DNA of 64,000 nt, taken from Dicaeum eximium (Eukaryota; Chordata; Aves; Passeriformes; Dicaeidae). A program made the position numbers and the translations under genes. A model generated the notes under the pieces. That model saw only the letters and a list, made by a program, of their open reading frames with translations. It was not told the origin of the DNA and made no database searches. Shown here one piece after another: positions 46,571 through 58,255 of this stretch. Each line of letters begins with the position of its first letter. Position 1 is the first letter of the stretch. Where the stretch lies: assembly GCA_013396995.1 (NCBI GenBank), contig VWZP01009178.1, positions 653,440 through 717,439 on the forward strand, given 5' to 3'.

Positions 46571-48672
46571 TGCAGGTGAAGCTGCCCAGGTGTGACAGAC
46601 ACAGGCACAGGTGGAGCCAGCTGAGCTGGGATCCCTGGGGTCCATCTGTCCTTCTCAGAGCCTGCAAATACAGCTGGAGCAGCAAAGCCAGTTAGGGCTC
46701 CCAGCTCTGCCTGCTGCAGGTCCCTCAGCCTGATCTCCCCTGATCCACCTGCCTGCAGAGGCACCCAACACATCCTGTGCTCTGCCTGAGCCCAGCTTGG
46801 CAATCCCTTCATGGTTTAAAATATCTCCTCTGATGCGTGTGTGTCTCCTCCTCTTTGTGTGTGTTTCTTTTCAAGTGACTCTTCCCACCACATTTTTTAA
46901 CATCACTCACAAAAGAGACACATCTTCCATTATCTGTTCCTCATCATAACAAAGGTCCCACCCTGAGAAGTTTTGTTCTTAATTCTGATCTTCTTCCGTT
47001 TTCTGCAAGCAATTAAAAAAACCATCTTCTTTTAAATCTTGCTTATCCCTGAGAACAAGAATTTAGGAAGATTCATAAAAGGAAGTGAAAATTTTTCTGC
47101 ACTTGAGGAATACCCTGTTGTGATAATAGACAGCAAAGAGAAACACAGCAGGGATGTCCAGGGTTTAAGCCAACCTCGTTTAAGCTGATCTTCAGAGATT
47201 GGACTGTGCTTGACATAGAAGGAGGTGTCCTGCATCAGCTGCTGAGGGCTGTGGCACTTTGTGGCCACTGTCACCTGGAGGAGCCAGGCCATGCGTGTGG
47301 CACTTGCTCTGAGGAGCTCCAGTGTTCTCACAGCCCTCAGGGACAGGTGTGGGCACAGCAGGACATTTCCTGGACAGACTGGTGCTTGTTGACCAGGACT
47401 TGGGTGTAACAGCACAGCTTGCTGCTGTTCTCAGCTCAGGGAGCCCATGGGCAAAAAGCAGATGCAGGGCTGAGTGCCCAGGTGGGTACAGGACACACCT
47501 GCTGAGCACACACCCCCTCTACACAGCCCTGGGTGGGACTGGGCTGAGCAGCACCTTTTGAAAGGCTTTTTTTTCCTCACACACTGAGGCTTTCCCAGTG
47601 TTTTAAGCAGGGCAGGCATCGTGTCCTGTCAGCCATTTCTGCCCTTAGTCCCACAAAGCCCCCTCCACCCCAGCCTTGGTCTCACACAGTCCTGCCCTCC
47701 CGTTGGTGCCTGTCCCGCAGGCCAGAATCTGTTCTGGGGGAAAGGTGGGCAGCACTGAGGTCTGTGAGTGAGACAAACCAGGAGCCTGGAGCTCCTGAGC
47801 CATCTGTGTCACCCTGACTGCTGGGCAAGGCCGAGCCCGGCGTCCCTGTCACCTCTCTGCTGCTGGCAGCACTCCCAGCTCCCTCCATTTGTGATCACTC
47901 AACAGGCCCTTCACTTTTCCCTCTCAACCTTCATTTCATGGCTTTGGGACTCCAATCTGAGCACTGCTTCCAGATAAAAGCATCTGCTCCAGATAAAAGC
48001 ATCAGCTGGAGGCATCGATAGGATTTGTAGTACGTGAGGAACAGAAGGTGACCTCAGAATGGACCCAACCTTCACAAGCAGAAACCACCAGGACCATCAG
48101 TGGTACGGTGTGGGCAAGGCTGGGGGACCCTGATGGAGGAAGAGGAGGCACAGAGGCCCTTCCCTTCTCCAGCTGGGCCTAGCAGGCTCTGAGAGGGCTT
48201 GGTGTGGAGCAGTGTGGGGTGAGGGCAGTCACAGACAGGGAGAAGGAGGAAGTGGAGGGGCTGAGGCAGGGAAGGGCCAGTGGGAGCTGAGATAGTCAGG
48301 GTTAGTGATGGCTCTGGAGGAGTGAGAGCAGAGGAAGGCCTCTGCTGACTTCCCAGGGATCTGCCCTCTCACTGGCACCATGGATGTCCAGCCCTGGTGA
48401 CTCCAGTGGGAAGGAAGAGTTCCAGTCCTGAGGTACCCTTGAGAAGGAAGCACTGCTTGTCCCTGCCTCAGAACCCCGAAAAATCCTATAAAGCAGTCAG
48501 TGCCTGCACTGATTCCTCCCAGCCCAGCACCCCCTGTGAGCTCCAGGGTGAGCACCAGCCCAAGGGTGTCCAGCCAGAGCTTCTCTTCAGCCCTGTCCAG
48601 GGGCAGCTGCAGCCCAGCCCAGCCCTCAGAGCTGCCTGGGGACAGGAAAGGACACAATGATGCTGCAGGATG
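46571..48672. other. Intergenic, no gene seen
   Basis: Unique sequence. An 18-bp unit CCAGATAAAAGCATCTGC/CCAGATAAAAGCATCAGC is tandemly duplicated at about 47970-48005. Nothing else was recognised. Confidence 0.55.
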
Positions 48673-49105
48673 TGATGCCTTAAGTTTTAGCTTTTCTATT
48701 TTTCAGATCTTGTGCTTCATTAGTGTAGACCCCTGAACTCTAAACAAAGTGTTAGTAAGATCTCTTCACATTTTGGTCAGATGAAACAATCCCTCCAGGC
48801 CTGAGATCCAAGGACACCCCACAACCTCAGGCCCCAAAAAGAATAAACAAAAGTGAATTGGGGGGAGCAAACTGGGGGTATCTGACTTCATTACCTGAAG
48901 CTGTAATTGGAGAATTAACCCCTGATATGCAAACAGACCAAACTTGTAATTGTCTGAAAAGCTCATGACCATGGTCCATCTTGGGTGTGGCCTCTGGGAG
49001 GCTTTGGCAGCCCAAGGTGTATCTATTGAAGGCCTTTAATAAATACCCATTTTATTCTCTTAACTCTGTCCAGCCTCTGTTCTAGGGAGCCACGCCAAGG
49101 CATCA
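48673..49105 (+). mobile_element. Solo LTR, family A copy 3 (best preserved)
   Basis: About 433 nt starting TGATGCCTTAAGTTTTAGC and ending CACGCCAAGGCATCA, so the ends form a 9-bp inverted repeat TGATGCCTT/AAGGCATCA. A perfect 4-bp target-site duplication GATG lies at 48669-48672 and 49106-49109. AATAAA sits at about 49039. No gag, pol or env sequence is attached, so it is a recombined solo LTR. Confidence 0.88.
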
Positions 49106-50620
49106 GATGGAAGATCCCTCCTTTTTGGAAAAAGGTGAGGTCTGGGTTTGTCACTGAGATGTGGGGATGTCCCAGTTCCCTGCTGGCTCTCTGTGGGGAG
49201 CAGTGACATCAGGCTCTGCCTTTGCTTGTAGCAGCACCAGGGCCCTGCAGCAGAGCAGTGGGGCAGGGGTAGCTCTTTTATTTTCATTCTTTACGTCTTT
49301 CAAATGAATCCTACCCCTCTGCTTCCTTCCCAGCACATGCAAAGTCACTTCAGGGAGTCAAAATTAAAATCCAGATTCCCTCTCCTGGGACAGAGCTTCT
49401 GTAAAAGTCCTGGAAACTGGAAGAAAACAGCAGGTAAAAGAGCAAGGAAATGCCACTGTAGGTGAGTGACTGTGAATAATCCCCATGCTCACATTTTCTT
49501 TGTATTATCCTTTTTAAAAATTAAATATGGTAATAGGTTACTGTAGTGGAAAGTGAGATAATGGGAGATTTTAGGAAGATAAAGTTATAATGGTATCCAG
49601 GGAGGGAGGGCAATAGGGACAGAAAATTGAAAGGGATTCATTATGAACTTATCCTCACTTATAAATATTCCCCCAGGTTAGGACTTATGGAGTTAATAAT
49701 TAACCAGAATCTTATGAAGGCTAAAATAACTACAGCATGCACAAAGCTCCTCACTTCAGCACTCACCACGTGCACAAGCCTTGCCTGCCACTCATCCAAG
49801 TTACTGTGGTAACTGTACATCTGCTTCCCACAATATCCTTCATTAATCATTTACACACAGGGGGAAAAATAAAGTCTTGCAGGAATGTTGCCACGGGAGC
49901 TATTTCTGCTCACCTGCACTGGTGAGTGAGACCAGCTCTGAACCTCTCCAGCCCTCATAGGCCACAGTCCCAGGTGCTGTCTAAAGGAAGTGAGTGCACA
50001 TCAATCACATCTATCAGCTGGGAGGAGATGTCTGTGTGCTGAATGTGTCCATTCCTTGTCCTGCATGGGTTTCAGACTGTTCTGGTCCTACAGGGTCTTT
50101 CCCTGAAGCATCAGAAAATGGGCATGTGCACTATGGTCCTCCTCACCAGTGCTTCTTTCCTTCTACTTCATGGTTCTCATCATTCCTGTGCTGTTGGGAA
50201 GGGACCTCTGGAAGCCTCCAGTCCACCTCCCACTCAGAGCAGGACCATTTCCAGCAGTGATCAGTCACCTTGGCTGTGTTTCTGTCCACTAAAGACACAT
50301 ATCCAACACTTTCTGATCCAAAACGTCCAAGGAGTCAGCGTGGGGAGGGCCTGGAGGGGTAAGAAAATTCCTCTGGCTGTTGCAGTGGAATGGCTCTCTG
50401 GGATGTCCCTGCCATAAAGCAGAGGAGCACTTGCCATTGACCAGGAGGTGAAGTGCCATGAGCACAGAGAGGTGACAGTCATCCTTCAGAAAAGCCTGCT
50501 GAGACCTGCAGAGGAGCCTCTCATGACAGCAGAGCCTGTGTGGAACGAAGGGACAGCAAATGCTCCTCAAAGGGTTAATCTTTAACCACAGTGTGGCACA
50601 GATCAGGCTGCAGGAGGTGA

Positions 50621-50915
50621 ATCACAGAATCATAGAAACATGAAAGCACCGAATCACAGAGTAATTTGGGCTGGAAGAGACCTTAAAGTCCATCCCATGC
50701 CACCCCCTGCCATGGGCAGGGACACTTTCCACTATCCCAGGGTGCTCCAAGCCCTGTCCAGCCTGGCCTAGGGCACTTCCAAGGATGGGGCAGCCACAGC
50801 TGCTCTGGGCACCCAGTGCCAGGGCCTGCCCACCCTCACAGGGAACAATTCCTTCTGCATATGTCACCTGAACTTCCCCCCTTTCAGGCTGAAGCCCTTA
50901 CCCCTTGCCCTGCCA
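50621..50915 (-). mobile_element. CR1 LINE 3' fragment with a duplicated tail
   Basis: Inverted copy. The AATCACAGAATCATAGAAAC tail repeat occurs at 50621 and again at 50651 (CGAATCACAGAGTAATTTGG), then AGAGACCTTAAAGTCCATCC and AAGGATGGGGCAGCCACAGC. CR1 normally ends in short tandem tail repeats, so the extra copy may simply be that. Confidence 0.88.
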
Positions 50916-53784
50916 GGGTTGTGGACTGTGGGGCTGTGGGTATCCCTGTCCCACAGGAGAGTCCCACAGGTCTCACCTCCACCTCCTGAGGGCACAGTAA
51001 GGACCACATCCAGCACCAGCACAGCATCTCAGGACTCCCAGGGTTCCCATCAGCAGAAAAGGCAGGACCCCTCTTCCCCATAAACTTCTGTACTCTGCCC
51101 TGGATAAAGGGAATCTGACCAAAGCATCCTAATGAACAGGACGTGCCTCTGAATTTCTCAGCTCTGGGAAGAGTGAACGGCCCCTGCAGCCGAGTGCAGA
51201 AGGTGTCAGTACTGAGTCATTTTTTTACAAACTCTGTGCCATGAGGAAGCGAGGTGAGGAGGGGTTGCTGCAGAGGACACAGCATGAGGGAGTTACTCGC
51301 ACCTTGCAGGAGCTGGACTTCACTGACCCTTCCAGCTCAGGATATTTTATGATCTCCATTTGCAGCTGCAAGAGTGTGCCTGGAGAGGGGAGACTGTCGG
51401 GAGCTGGGAGTTTAGCTCTGGGAACTCACAGCCTCAGTGCTCCTCAAGGTGACACAAGGCTAGAGCTGCTAGAAGTGCCAGGGAAAAGGCAGCAGCACAC
51501 CCTCCAGGACAGCCTTGACTTCCCAGGAGCATTCCAGGAACATGTTTTAAGCATGGGAACCCAGTCCTGGCAGGGAGTTTTGGAATCGGTGGGGAAGTCA
51601 TGCTGAAGTGATTCAAAGTCTCTCTGCAGCACAGGCAGAGCCAGCCCTTCGTTGTTCTTTGGGTGACAGCTCAGTGACAGAATAGCCGAATGGGAAAAGG
51701 TGTTTGGGGCTACCTGTCCCGCATCCCAGCAGGGTTCTGTCCTGGTAACCTCAGGCTGACAGTCTCCCTGAAGTTTTGTAAGTGATCCAACAGCCAGCAC
51801 AGAGGAACCCCTTCCCTGCCACAGCCACAGCCACAGGAGGTACTGACCCCCGAGTGGGGTCAGCCCTGGGCTGGCAAGGAAAGGACCCACAGAGCAGCCC
51901 CAGCAGCACAGCACAGGCTCTGCACAGCTCCACGCAGCCCCTGGTAATGAGGACAGCAAATTAGATTTCTTTAAATAACCAGGACCTCTTCAGGAAAGGG
52001 AGTAAGGTCCTCAGACGGCCTGATCTTCACTTAATCCCTGCAAACAGACACCTCTGATTAGGAGGATTGGTTTCTTCTGGAGGGGAGCAGATTGAGGGCT
52101 TTGCCTGGCAAGAGCGAAATAACATCTGGTGCTGTGTTTCCTAAACCCAGAGAGTCCCTGGCTCCTGTCCCCAGTTTAATGCTCAGCCTCCTCACTCCTC
52201 CTCCTCATCCCAGCACCAAACCCCCTTCATTGGCACCTGAGCTGGAGCAGGAGCACCCCATGGGTCAGCACAGCCCTGGCACATGCCAGGCTCAGAGAGG
52301 AGCCCTGAGCCCCTGGAAGGGCTGGCAGGACGGGCAGGGGTGGCAGGAGCTGCCCTGGAGGGCTCAGTGACAGCTCTGTGTCACGGGCTGGGTGGGCAGC
52401 AGCTCTGCTCCTCACCCCTGCACCACTGACACAAATTGCAGGAGCCACATCAGTGGCACAGAGGTCTCAGTTAATGAGCAGGGACACTAATGAATTTGTG
52501 TGTTATCTCCGTGTATCCTCTGCCTCCGGGACAGCCCCAGGGCGCCTCAAGCAAACAAACGAAGGAAACATGAAGGAAACATGTCTATTAGGGCTGCCAG
52601 CACCTGGGCTGTGCACCTCTTCCCTGGAGCTGGCTGCATTCAGGGCAATGTGCACTCACAGCAGCAATTTAGACAGACTCACAGCAAATATTTTTGCTGA
52701 TGATTTTCTGCAAGATTTGCCAGGGCTTTTATCAAAACCAAAAGTGAGATTTCTTTTTTCCTTCTTTTTTTTTTAATGCTAATTTACATAATGAGATTCT
52801 GAAAATTCGCCCCTCCCCCAAGATATACACAGTTTTCAGTGTTGATGACTATCAGATTTGGCTGAAAATAATTTTGATGGAAAATGTTCAGCTGTCTCTG
52901 CAGCAGGATAAAGCCCTGACCCCTGCCATGCAGAAGTGCTGGCATGACCAAATGACTTTGCTTTAAGAGGCAGCAAGAGAACAGCCCCTGGCAAGGAGGG
53001 AAGAGCCCTTTCAATGCCAGCTGCATTCTTGGAGAAGCCTTGGAGGTGTAGGAGACCCACTGAAGTGTTTCAAAGCACCAGCCTGCCCTAGTGAGGAACA
53101 CATTTCTTTCTGGCTGTTTTCTTTCCATGCTAACCCAGCTGGGTGGCTCTGAGCACACCTTCCAGAGAAATGCAGGACAGGGGGAGGTTTGGCAGCTGCA
53201 CAAGGACATGGCCAAGGAGAAGGAAGGGTCATCAGCTCTATATTTTCCTAACCCGTCTTTTTTGCAATGGTCCAGTCCCAAGAGGCTTTTTGGGTAGCAG
53301 TAGCCCCAAAGTTGGGTGCCACCAGGGAATTCCAGCACTGACAGGGAGTGTGGGTGGGATGCTGGATGAGGTGGGATGGCTCTGCAGAAGAGCTGAGGTG
53401 TGGGCTGGAGCTGCCACAGGTCCCTGCATGAAGGGACCTCTGAAGGTGCCAGGGAGCTCTCCTCACTCTGCACTTTTGATCCAGAGGGAATTCTGTCTGC
53501 TGGGAGTGAGAGCAGCACATCTACAGGAACCCAGGGTGGAAGGGCAGTGGAGCAACAACAGGGCAGTTTTGGGGGTAACACTGGGCTGAAACAACTGGAG
53601 CCCTGCAGTGACAGCTGCCAACAGGCAGAACATCTCAGAGATCAGTGTTACCTCAGGCCTACATCTGAGCAGTGCAGCAATAGCTCTGGAAATACATTCA
53701 GGCACTGGGACCAAGCACTGGGATCAGCCCACGCTGTCTCATGAAATTCCCTGGTCCCTGCAGCAGGATGGATCCATCCAAAGT

Positions 53785-53845
53785 TGTAATTAGACAATCT
53801 TTAGGGTCTCTTTCAACCCAAACCATTCTGTGATTCTATGAAAGC
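53785..53845 (+). mobile_element. CR1 LINE extreme 3' end
   Basis: About 60 nt: TAGACAATCTTTAGGGTCTC, then TTTCAACCCAAACCATTCTG and TGATTCTATG. It is a strongly 5'-truncated insertion, common for CR1. Confidence 0.8.
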
Positions 53846-54084
53846 AGTCCCAGGAGCACTCCAGCTGCTGTGTCCAGGAAGGGCTTTGGGGTGAGCTGTC
53901 TGAACCCAAAGCCAGGGCCCTGTCTGACACTCACACAGGTGAGTGTCACCCTGGCAGGCCTGCCTGGCTCTGATTCATGTGTGTGCCATGGTCTGCTGCT
54001 CCGTGGTAGAAGTGAGTACAGGGGGGGGTGGCACCTGGATCATCCCAGAGAGGAATTAACAACTCATTTTCTGTCATTAGATGC

Positions 54085-54684
54085 TGTAAGAATAATGTTA
54101 GAGTTATGGGCTAAAATGAGAGTTGTGGGCTAAAATATACTTTCTGCTTGGAGTGGATGGACAAATCAATTAACCAATCAACTGATTGCTTAGACATACA
54201 AGGAGATCATCATCACTCAAGGCTGAGTGGAGATCAGTGCCATGCACTGTTGCAGCAATTTCACATTTGCTGCCATGCCACAGGGCTCTTGTTTGCCATT
54301 TTCATGATCATTTATGCCACATTTGTCAATTTGTTGGCCTCACATTCTGTGGGTGTTCTGAGAGGAACAGATGATTTTTCCCAGACCTTGTTCTGGGAAG
54401 TGGTAGGAAAGCTTAGAGAAAGAATTAAAACCATTGTTATCTCCATCTCTGCACCTGCAGTTTGAGAACATGCTGTGTGTGAAATGTGGTGTTTATGGTA
54501 AGATGTTTACAAGAAGTTGTTGTTCCTAATTAACCAATGGTGTGAGAGGTGTTGCTGAAGACCAATGAGGTCTTAGGTTAATGATCCTGTCTATAAAAGG
54601 TGTGTAGTTCCTAATAAAGCTGGGTTCTTTCTATGCCTTCTGAAAATGCACGGAGTCGTGTCGCCTTCATTCCCGTCCCTGACA
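54085..54684 (+). mobile_element. Probable solo LTR, ERVK-like, with promoter and poly(A) signals
   Basis: Reading rightwards it shows CCAATGGTG and CCAATGAGG boxes (54534, 54562), a TATAAAAGGTGTG box at 54592, AATAAAGC at 54612, CACGGAGTCGTGTCGCC and a CGTCCCTGACA end. That spacing is typical of a retroviral U3-R-U5. The left boundary (TGTAAGAATAATG at 54085) is a best guess. An alternative start is near TGTGTGTGAAATG at 54474. No target-site duplication was found for either. Confidence 0.65.
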
Positions 54685-55199
54685 CAACGCTGACATCGTT
54701 CAATAGCATCAGCAACTGTTTGGAGCCCTTCCACCTCCAGCTAATTATCCAAATCAGCCTAGGGAAGGACTTCTGCTCATGGGGCTCTTTCAGGGCTGGA
54801 TTCAAGCACCCAGGAGTCTTTTCCAGGCCTGGGTTTCTAATTAAACCCTAAATTCTCACACTTTCCAAATGGAAAGAGACATCTGCTTTGTCCACTCATA
54901 TCTCCAGATAATAAGGAAGACACCCACTAATAAGGAGGGCAGATTTCAGCAATCAGGAATTCCAACATGTGGATTATTTTCCTGTATTTTGCTTCAGGAC
55001 AGTTGAACTCAGTGGCATGTTAGAGCATAGAGAGAGCTAATTCAGTCCAAGCAACTCCTTGAACAAAGCAGTGCAGATGTTTATCTCCTTGCTGGGGCTG
55101 TTAATGACAAAATTAACAGCTAGGGCTGTTAATGACATTAAAGCAGACATGGCCTGCCCAAAGCTTTGATCTGCCCAGGGCCAAAATCTATCAGCATGA

Positions 55200-55567
55200 G
55201 AGTCACAGAATGGTTTGTGTTGTAAGGGACCTGAAAAATAAACTAGATACAACCCCCTGCCATGGCAGAGACACCTCCCACTGTCCCAGGCTGCTCCAAG
55301 CCCCGTTCAGCCTGGCCTGGGACACTGCCAGGGATCCAGGGGCAGCCACAGCTGCTCTGGGCACCCTGTGCCAGGGCCTGCCCACCTCCCAGGGAACAAT
55401 TTATTCCTAAAATCCCATGTAACCCTGCCCTCTGGCAGTGGGCAGCCATTACCCCTTGTCTCATCCCTCCAGACCCTTGTCCAAAGCCCTCTGCAGCTCT
55501 CTCAGAGCCCCTTCAGGCCACAGAAAAGCTCTCCATGGTGCCTTCTCTTCTCCAGGCTGAACAACTC
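55200..55567 (-). mobile_element. CR1 LINE 3' fragment
   Basis: Inverted copy with GAGTCACAGAATGGTTTGTG, CCCTGCCATGGCAGAGAC, AGCCACAGCTGCTCTGGGC and CCTTGTCTCATCCCTCCAG, ending CTTCTCTTCTCCAGGCTGAAC. Confidence 0.9.
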
Positions 55568-56049
55568 ACTCATCATTTCCTCACAGCCCTCTAATCCTCT
55601 TGGTGGCCTGAAGGGGATGGTGCTGTCTCAGGGTGCTGAACACAAGGCTGTGGGAGAGAAACGAGCAGAGCAGCTCGTTCAGCTGCTCCCCAGCAAGGGA
55701 GAGCCCATGATCCGGGCTGGGTGGTCCTGCAGGGTGGGATCTGCTTTTGGGGAGGGTGCTGTGCCAGCCAGGCTCTGGGTGTCACTCTCCAGGATCCTGG
55801 AACCAGAATTGTGCTGGATTTTCACCCAAGGTCCCACGGCCCAAGCTGGGGCAGGAGTTGGGGACAAGTGGGGGTGGCAGGGGTGGCAGAGGTCTCCTGC
55901 TGGCTGGCAGGAGTGGTGCTCTGCCTCATCTCACTGCACCCAGGCATGGTGAGCAGGAGGGAGGAGGGAACTGTCTCTTTGTATATTTTGCACTGCAACC
56001 TTTTGGGGTGGAAAATAGCTCTAAGCACCAAAGAAGAGAATTAAAGTGC

Positions 56050-56960
56050 ATTTTAATGATATGTGTCTTACGTCTGAGTGAGCATCTCAGATTACAATAT
56101 CATTTGGCTCCATGTGAGGAAATCCAGCCAGTAAAAAATCTCCCATCATCTCCTTCTATGTTAATACACATATTTACATTTTAGAGCTTAGTTTCAACTG
56201 TTTCATTTTTTCAAAAGTAATTAAGCTAGGTTTCAAATGAGGAAATAACCTCATGTACTCCCTGCTCACCAGCCACACATGAATACTAAAGAAAGTGGTC
56301 AGAAACAGATCTATTTGTGAAAAAAATATATAAATTAATTAGATGCAGTTTTTTTTCCCTGCAGCTTCATTCAACCTTTATATCAAAAACGACATGAAAT
56401 GCATCTGGGTTCATTTGTTTAAAAATTTCCTTTGAACACATCTCCATCTCCATTTAAATTAAAAAATTACTTAGCACAAAGAATAACAAAAAGCCTTCTG
56501 TGCAGGAATACAATGAGTAATGAACTTCAAATCATATCTGCATGAAAAATTGTCAAGTTGGATATTGTTTTTCCATGTGACCTGGTTTTTTCTAATTATT
56601 ATATTTTTCCTGGCTCTGATTTTATAAACAGTGGCACCTCTCCCCTTAGCTGGCTCTAAAAGAGGTTTGTTTAATCTTTGACATTTCCTATTTCACAGGC
56701 TGCTTTGCAAGTGTCACACAATAGAGCTTTGTTGGTCTCAGTTTAATTAAACACCATTTCTTTGCTTTAAGTAGCAAAGGCAGTGACACTTTAAAAAGTT
56801 CCTTTTCTGCTTGAAAAATAATACAGTGTCAGTGAATAATTAAAACATACAAATCATCAGAATTAATTAACATTCTGAACACTTTTAAGTGCCTAAGTGT
56901 CTTTATTTCTGGCCATTTCATTTGAAAGGGATTTTGGAGACTGATAGAATTAACAAGTAT
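56050..56960. promoter_or_regulatory. Candidate conserved non-coding block, AT-rich
   Basis: About 900 nt of AT-rich, non-repetitive sequence with dense TAATTA and TTAAT cores: AGTAATTAAGC, ATAAATTAATTAGATGC, CAGTTTAATTAAACACC, AGAATTAATTAACATTC. It stands out sharply from the GC-richer, decayed flanks. The longest such block in the window, it could be an enhancer or an old AT-rich repeat. Confidence 0.4.
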
Positions 56961-57479
56961 CATTTTGGTGATGTTCTCTGGGGTCATGGACAAGAACTCT
57001 CCCATTTCCCAGCAGCCAGGTGAGGGGCTCGAGGTCACTGGATATGGAATCCTGGTCCCTGTCTCCTCTGAATATGCAAAGCCCCTGCTCCAGCACAACT
57101 GCCCATGCCAGGGTGTTGCAACACCTGGAAAAATGAGTCCTGGAGGAGCCAACAAGATTCCAGTGCAGGTAAGATCCTCTTTGATTTTCTGGTTTCTCCA
57201 GGAAAAAACAGAAGCTGTGCCTAATTTCCAGCCAGCCTTAGCTGGGCAGGCCCAGAGAGGGTTCTCCCATCCCCTCACCTACCCTGCATGGACTGGAGAC
57301 CCCAAACCCTGCTCCCACCCTGTCTGCAGAGCATCTTGGGCTCCCAATCCCCAATTTCTGAGCAGCTCACATGCCCAGTGACCCACCAAAACTCAGCGTA
57401 GTCATTCCCAGACACCAGCCCATCAATATTTATTGGGGTAATTTCCACCCATCTGAATAATAGAAATTGCAGATGAAAA

Positions 57480-57850
57480 AGCCAGGCAGTGGCAGCGGCA
57501 GGAAGGAAATTGGGTGCTGCAGTTCTCAGTCGAGTGCCTGGAAGTGGCTGCTCTGGTCTTGAAATGCAGCTTTATGCCTTTCATCCAATTGCACCTACTT
57601 GCTCCAAACCAGTTCTTCTTCCCCTTTCATGAGTGCACTTTTCAAATGATAATGGGCTGGTGTCATGACCTTGCTGAAGCAGAGACTGCCGTGCTAAAAA
57701 TATTAACGCTTTTCATCTTCACTTCTGAGTCCCAGACGGGTTTGCTGGTTTTCTCTGAACGTTTCAAACACATTGATGTCACTGTAGAAATGAACTTGCC
57801 CCTTTCTGGCTATAATATCATAATCCACCAGCAATCCATGTGAATTTTGA
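57480..57850. promoter_or_regulatory. Candidate conserved non-coding element
   Basis: Non-repetitive sequence with GAAATGCAGCTTTATGCC, CATCCAATTGCACC, GTGCACTTTTCAAATGATAA and ATATTAACGCTTTTCATC. It ends just before the LTR at 57869. An open frame of 109 codons crosses it on the plus strand, but its residues show no family signature. Confidence 0.35.
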
Positions 57851-57868
57851 TTTCATAACCATTGGGGC

Positions 57869-58255
57869 TGTGAGAAATGATACTCACTTTCAAAAATTTA
57901 AAAAGGTTTATTAAAGCCTTATCAAAAACTACAACAGAAGACTGAATAGAGAAAATAAACACAGTGCTGGGAGCAAAGGATTTGTCCCACCACGTGCTCA
58001 TCCACACCATGGATGTTCTGCTTTTAACCCTTTGGCCCCTCCCAAAGTTCTGTCCATTGCCTCCTTTTTGCTGTCCAGTGGTGAGGAATCACTGCCTGAC
58101 ATCTGGATTGGGGGCCAGCTGTTGCCATAGTAACGAGCCCACCCTCCCAAATGCCCCAAACTGCCCCGGCCATCCTGTGAGAACAATGCAAAAGGGGGAA
58201 ACATAACTATAAATCTATAAAACTTCTCTTAGCATATACAGGGTATAGAGGGAAG
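57869..58255 (-). mobile_element. Probable LTR, minus strand
   Basis: On the minus strand GGGTTAAAAGCAG (a TATA-like box, 58022-58034) is followed about 100 nt later by GGCTTTAATAAACC (poly(A) signal, near 57912). The LTR-like end GTATCATTTCTCACA then falls at 57869. The right boundary is not resolved. No target-site duplication was recognised. It could instead be another interspersed repeat with a chance AATAAA. Confidence 0.45.

Larger units (their letters stand above)
49106..54084. other. Intergenic, two CR1 fragments
   Basis: Holds CR1 copies at 50621 and 53785. The stretch 49500-49870 is AT-rich and non-repetitive. A 265-codon minus-strand frame (52784-53581) is the longest non-repeat open frame outside CTPS1 but has no recognised domain and is not called as a gene. 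Confidence 0.5.

Noticed and set aside
45729..46685. Minus-strand open frame of 318 codons with LHSRTDCTAGQTALQDR-type repeats, and its overlapping partners on both strands
   Set aside because: Entirely explained by the 17-bp minisatellite: the unit is not divisible by three and lacks stops, so several frames stay open with 17-residue periodicity.
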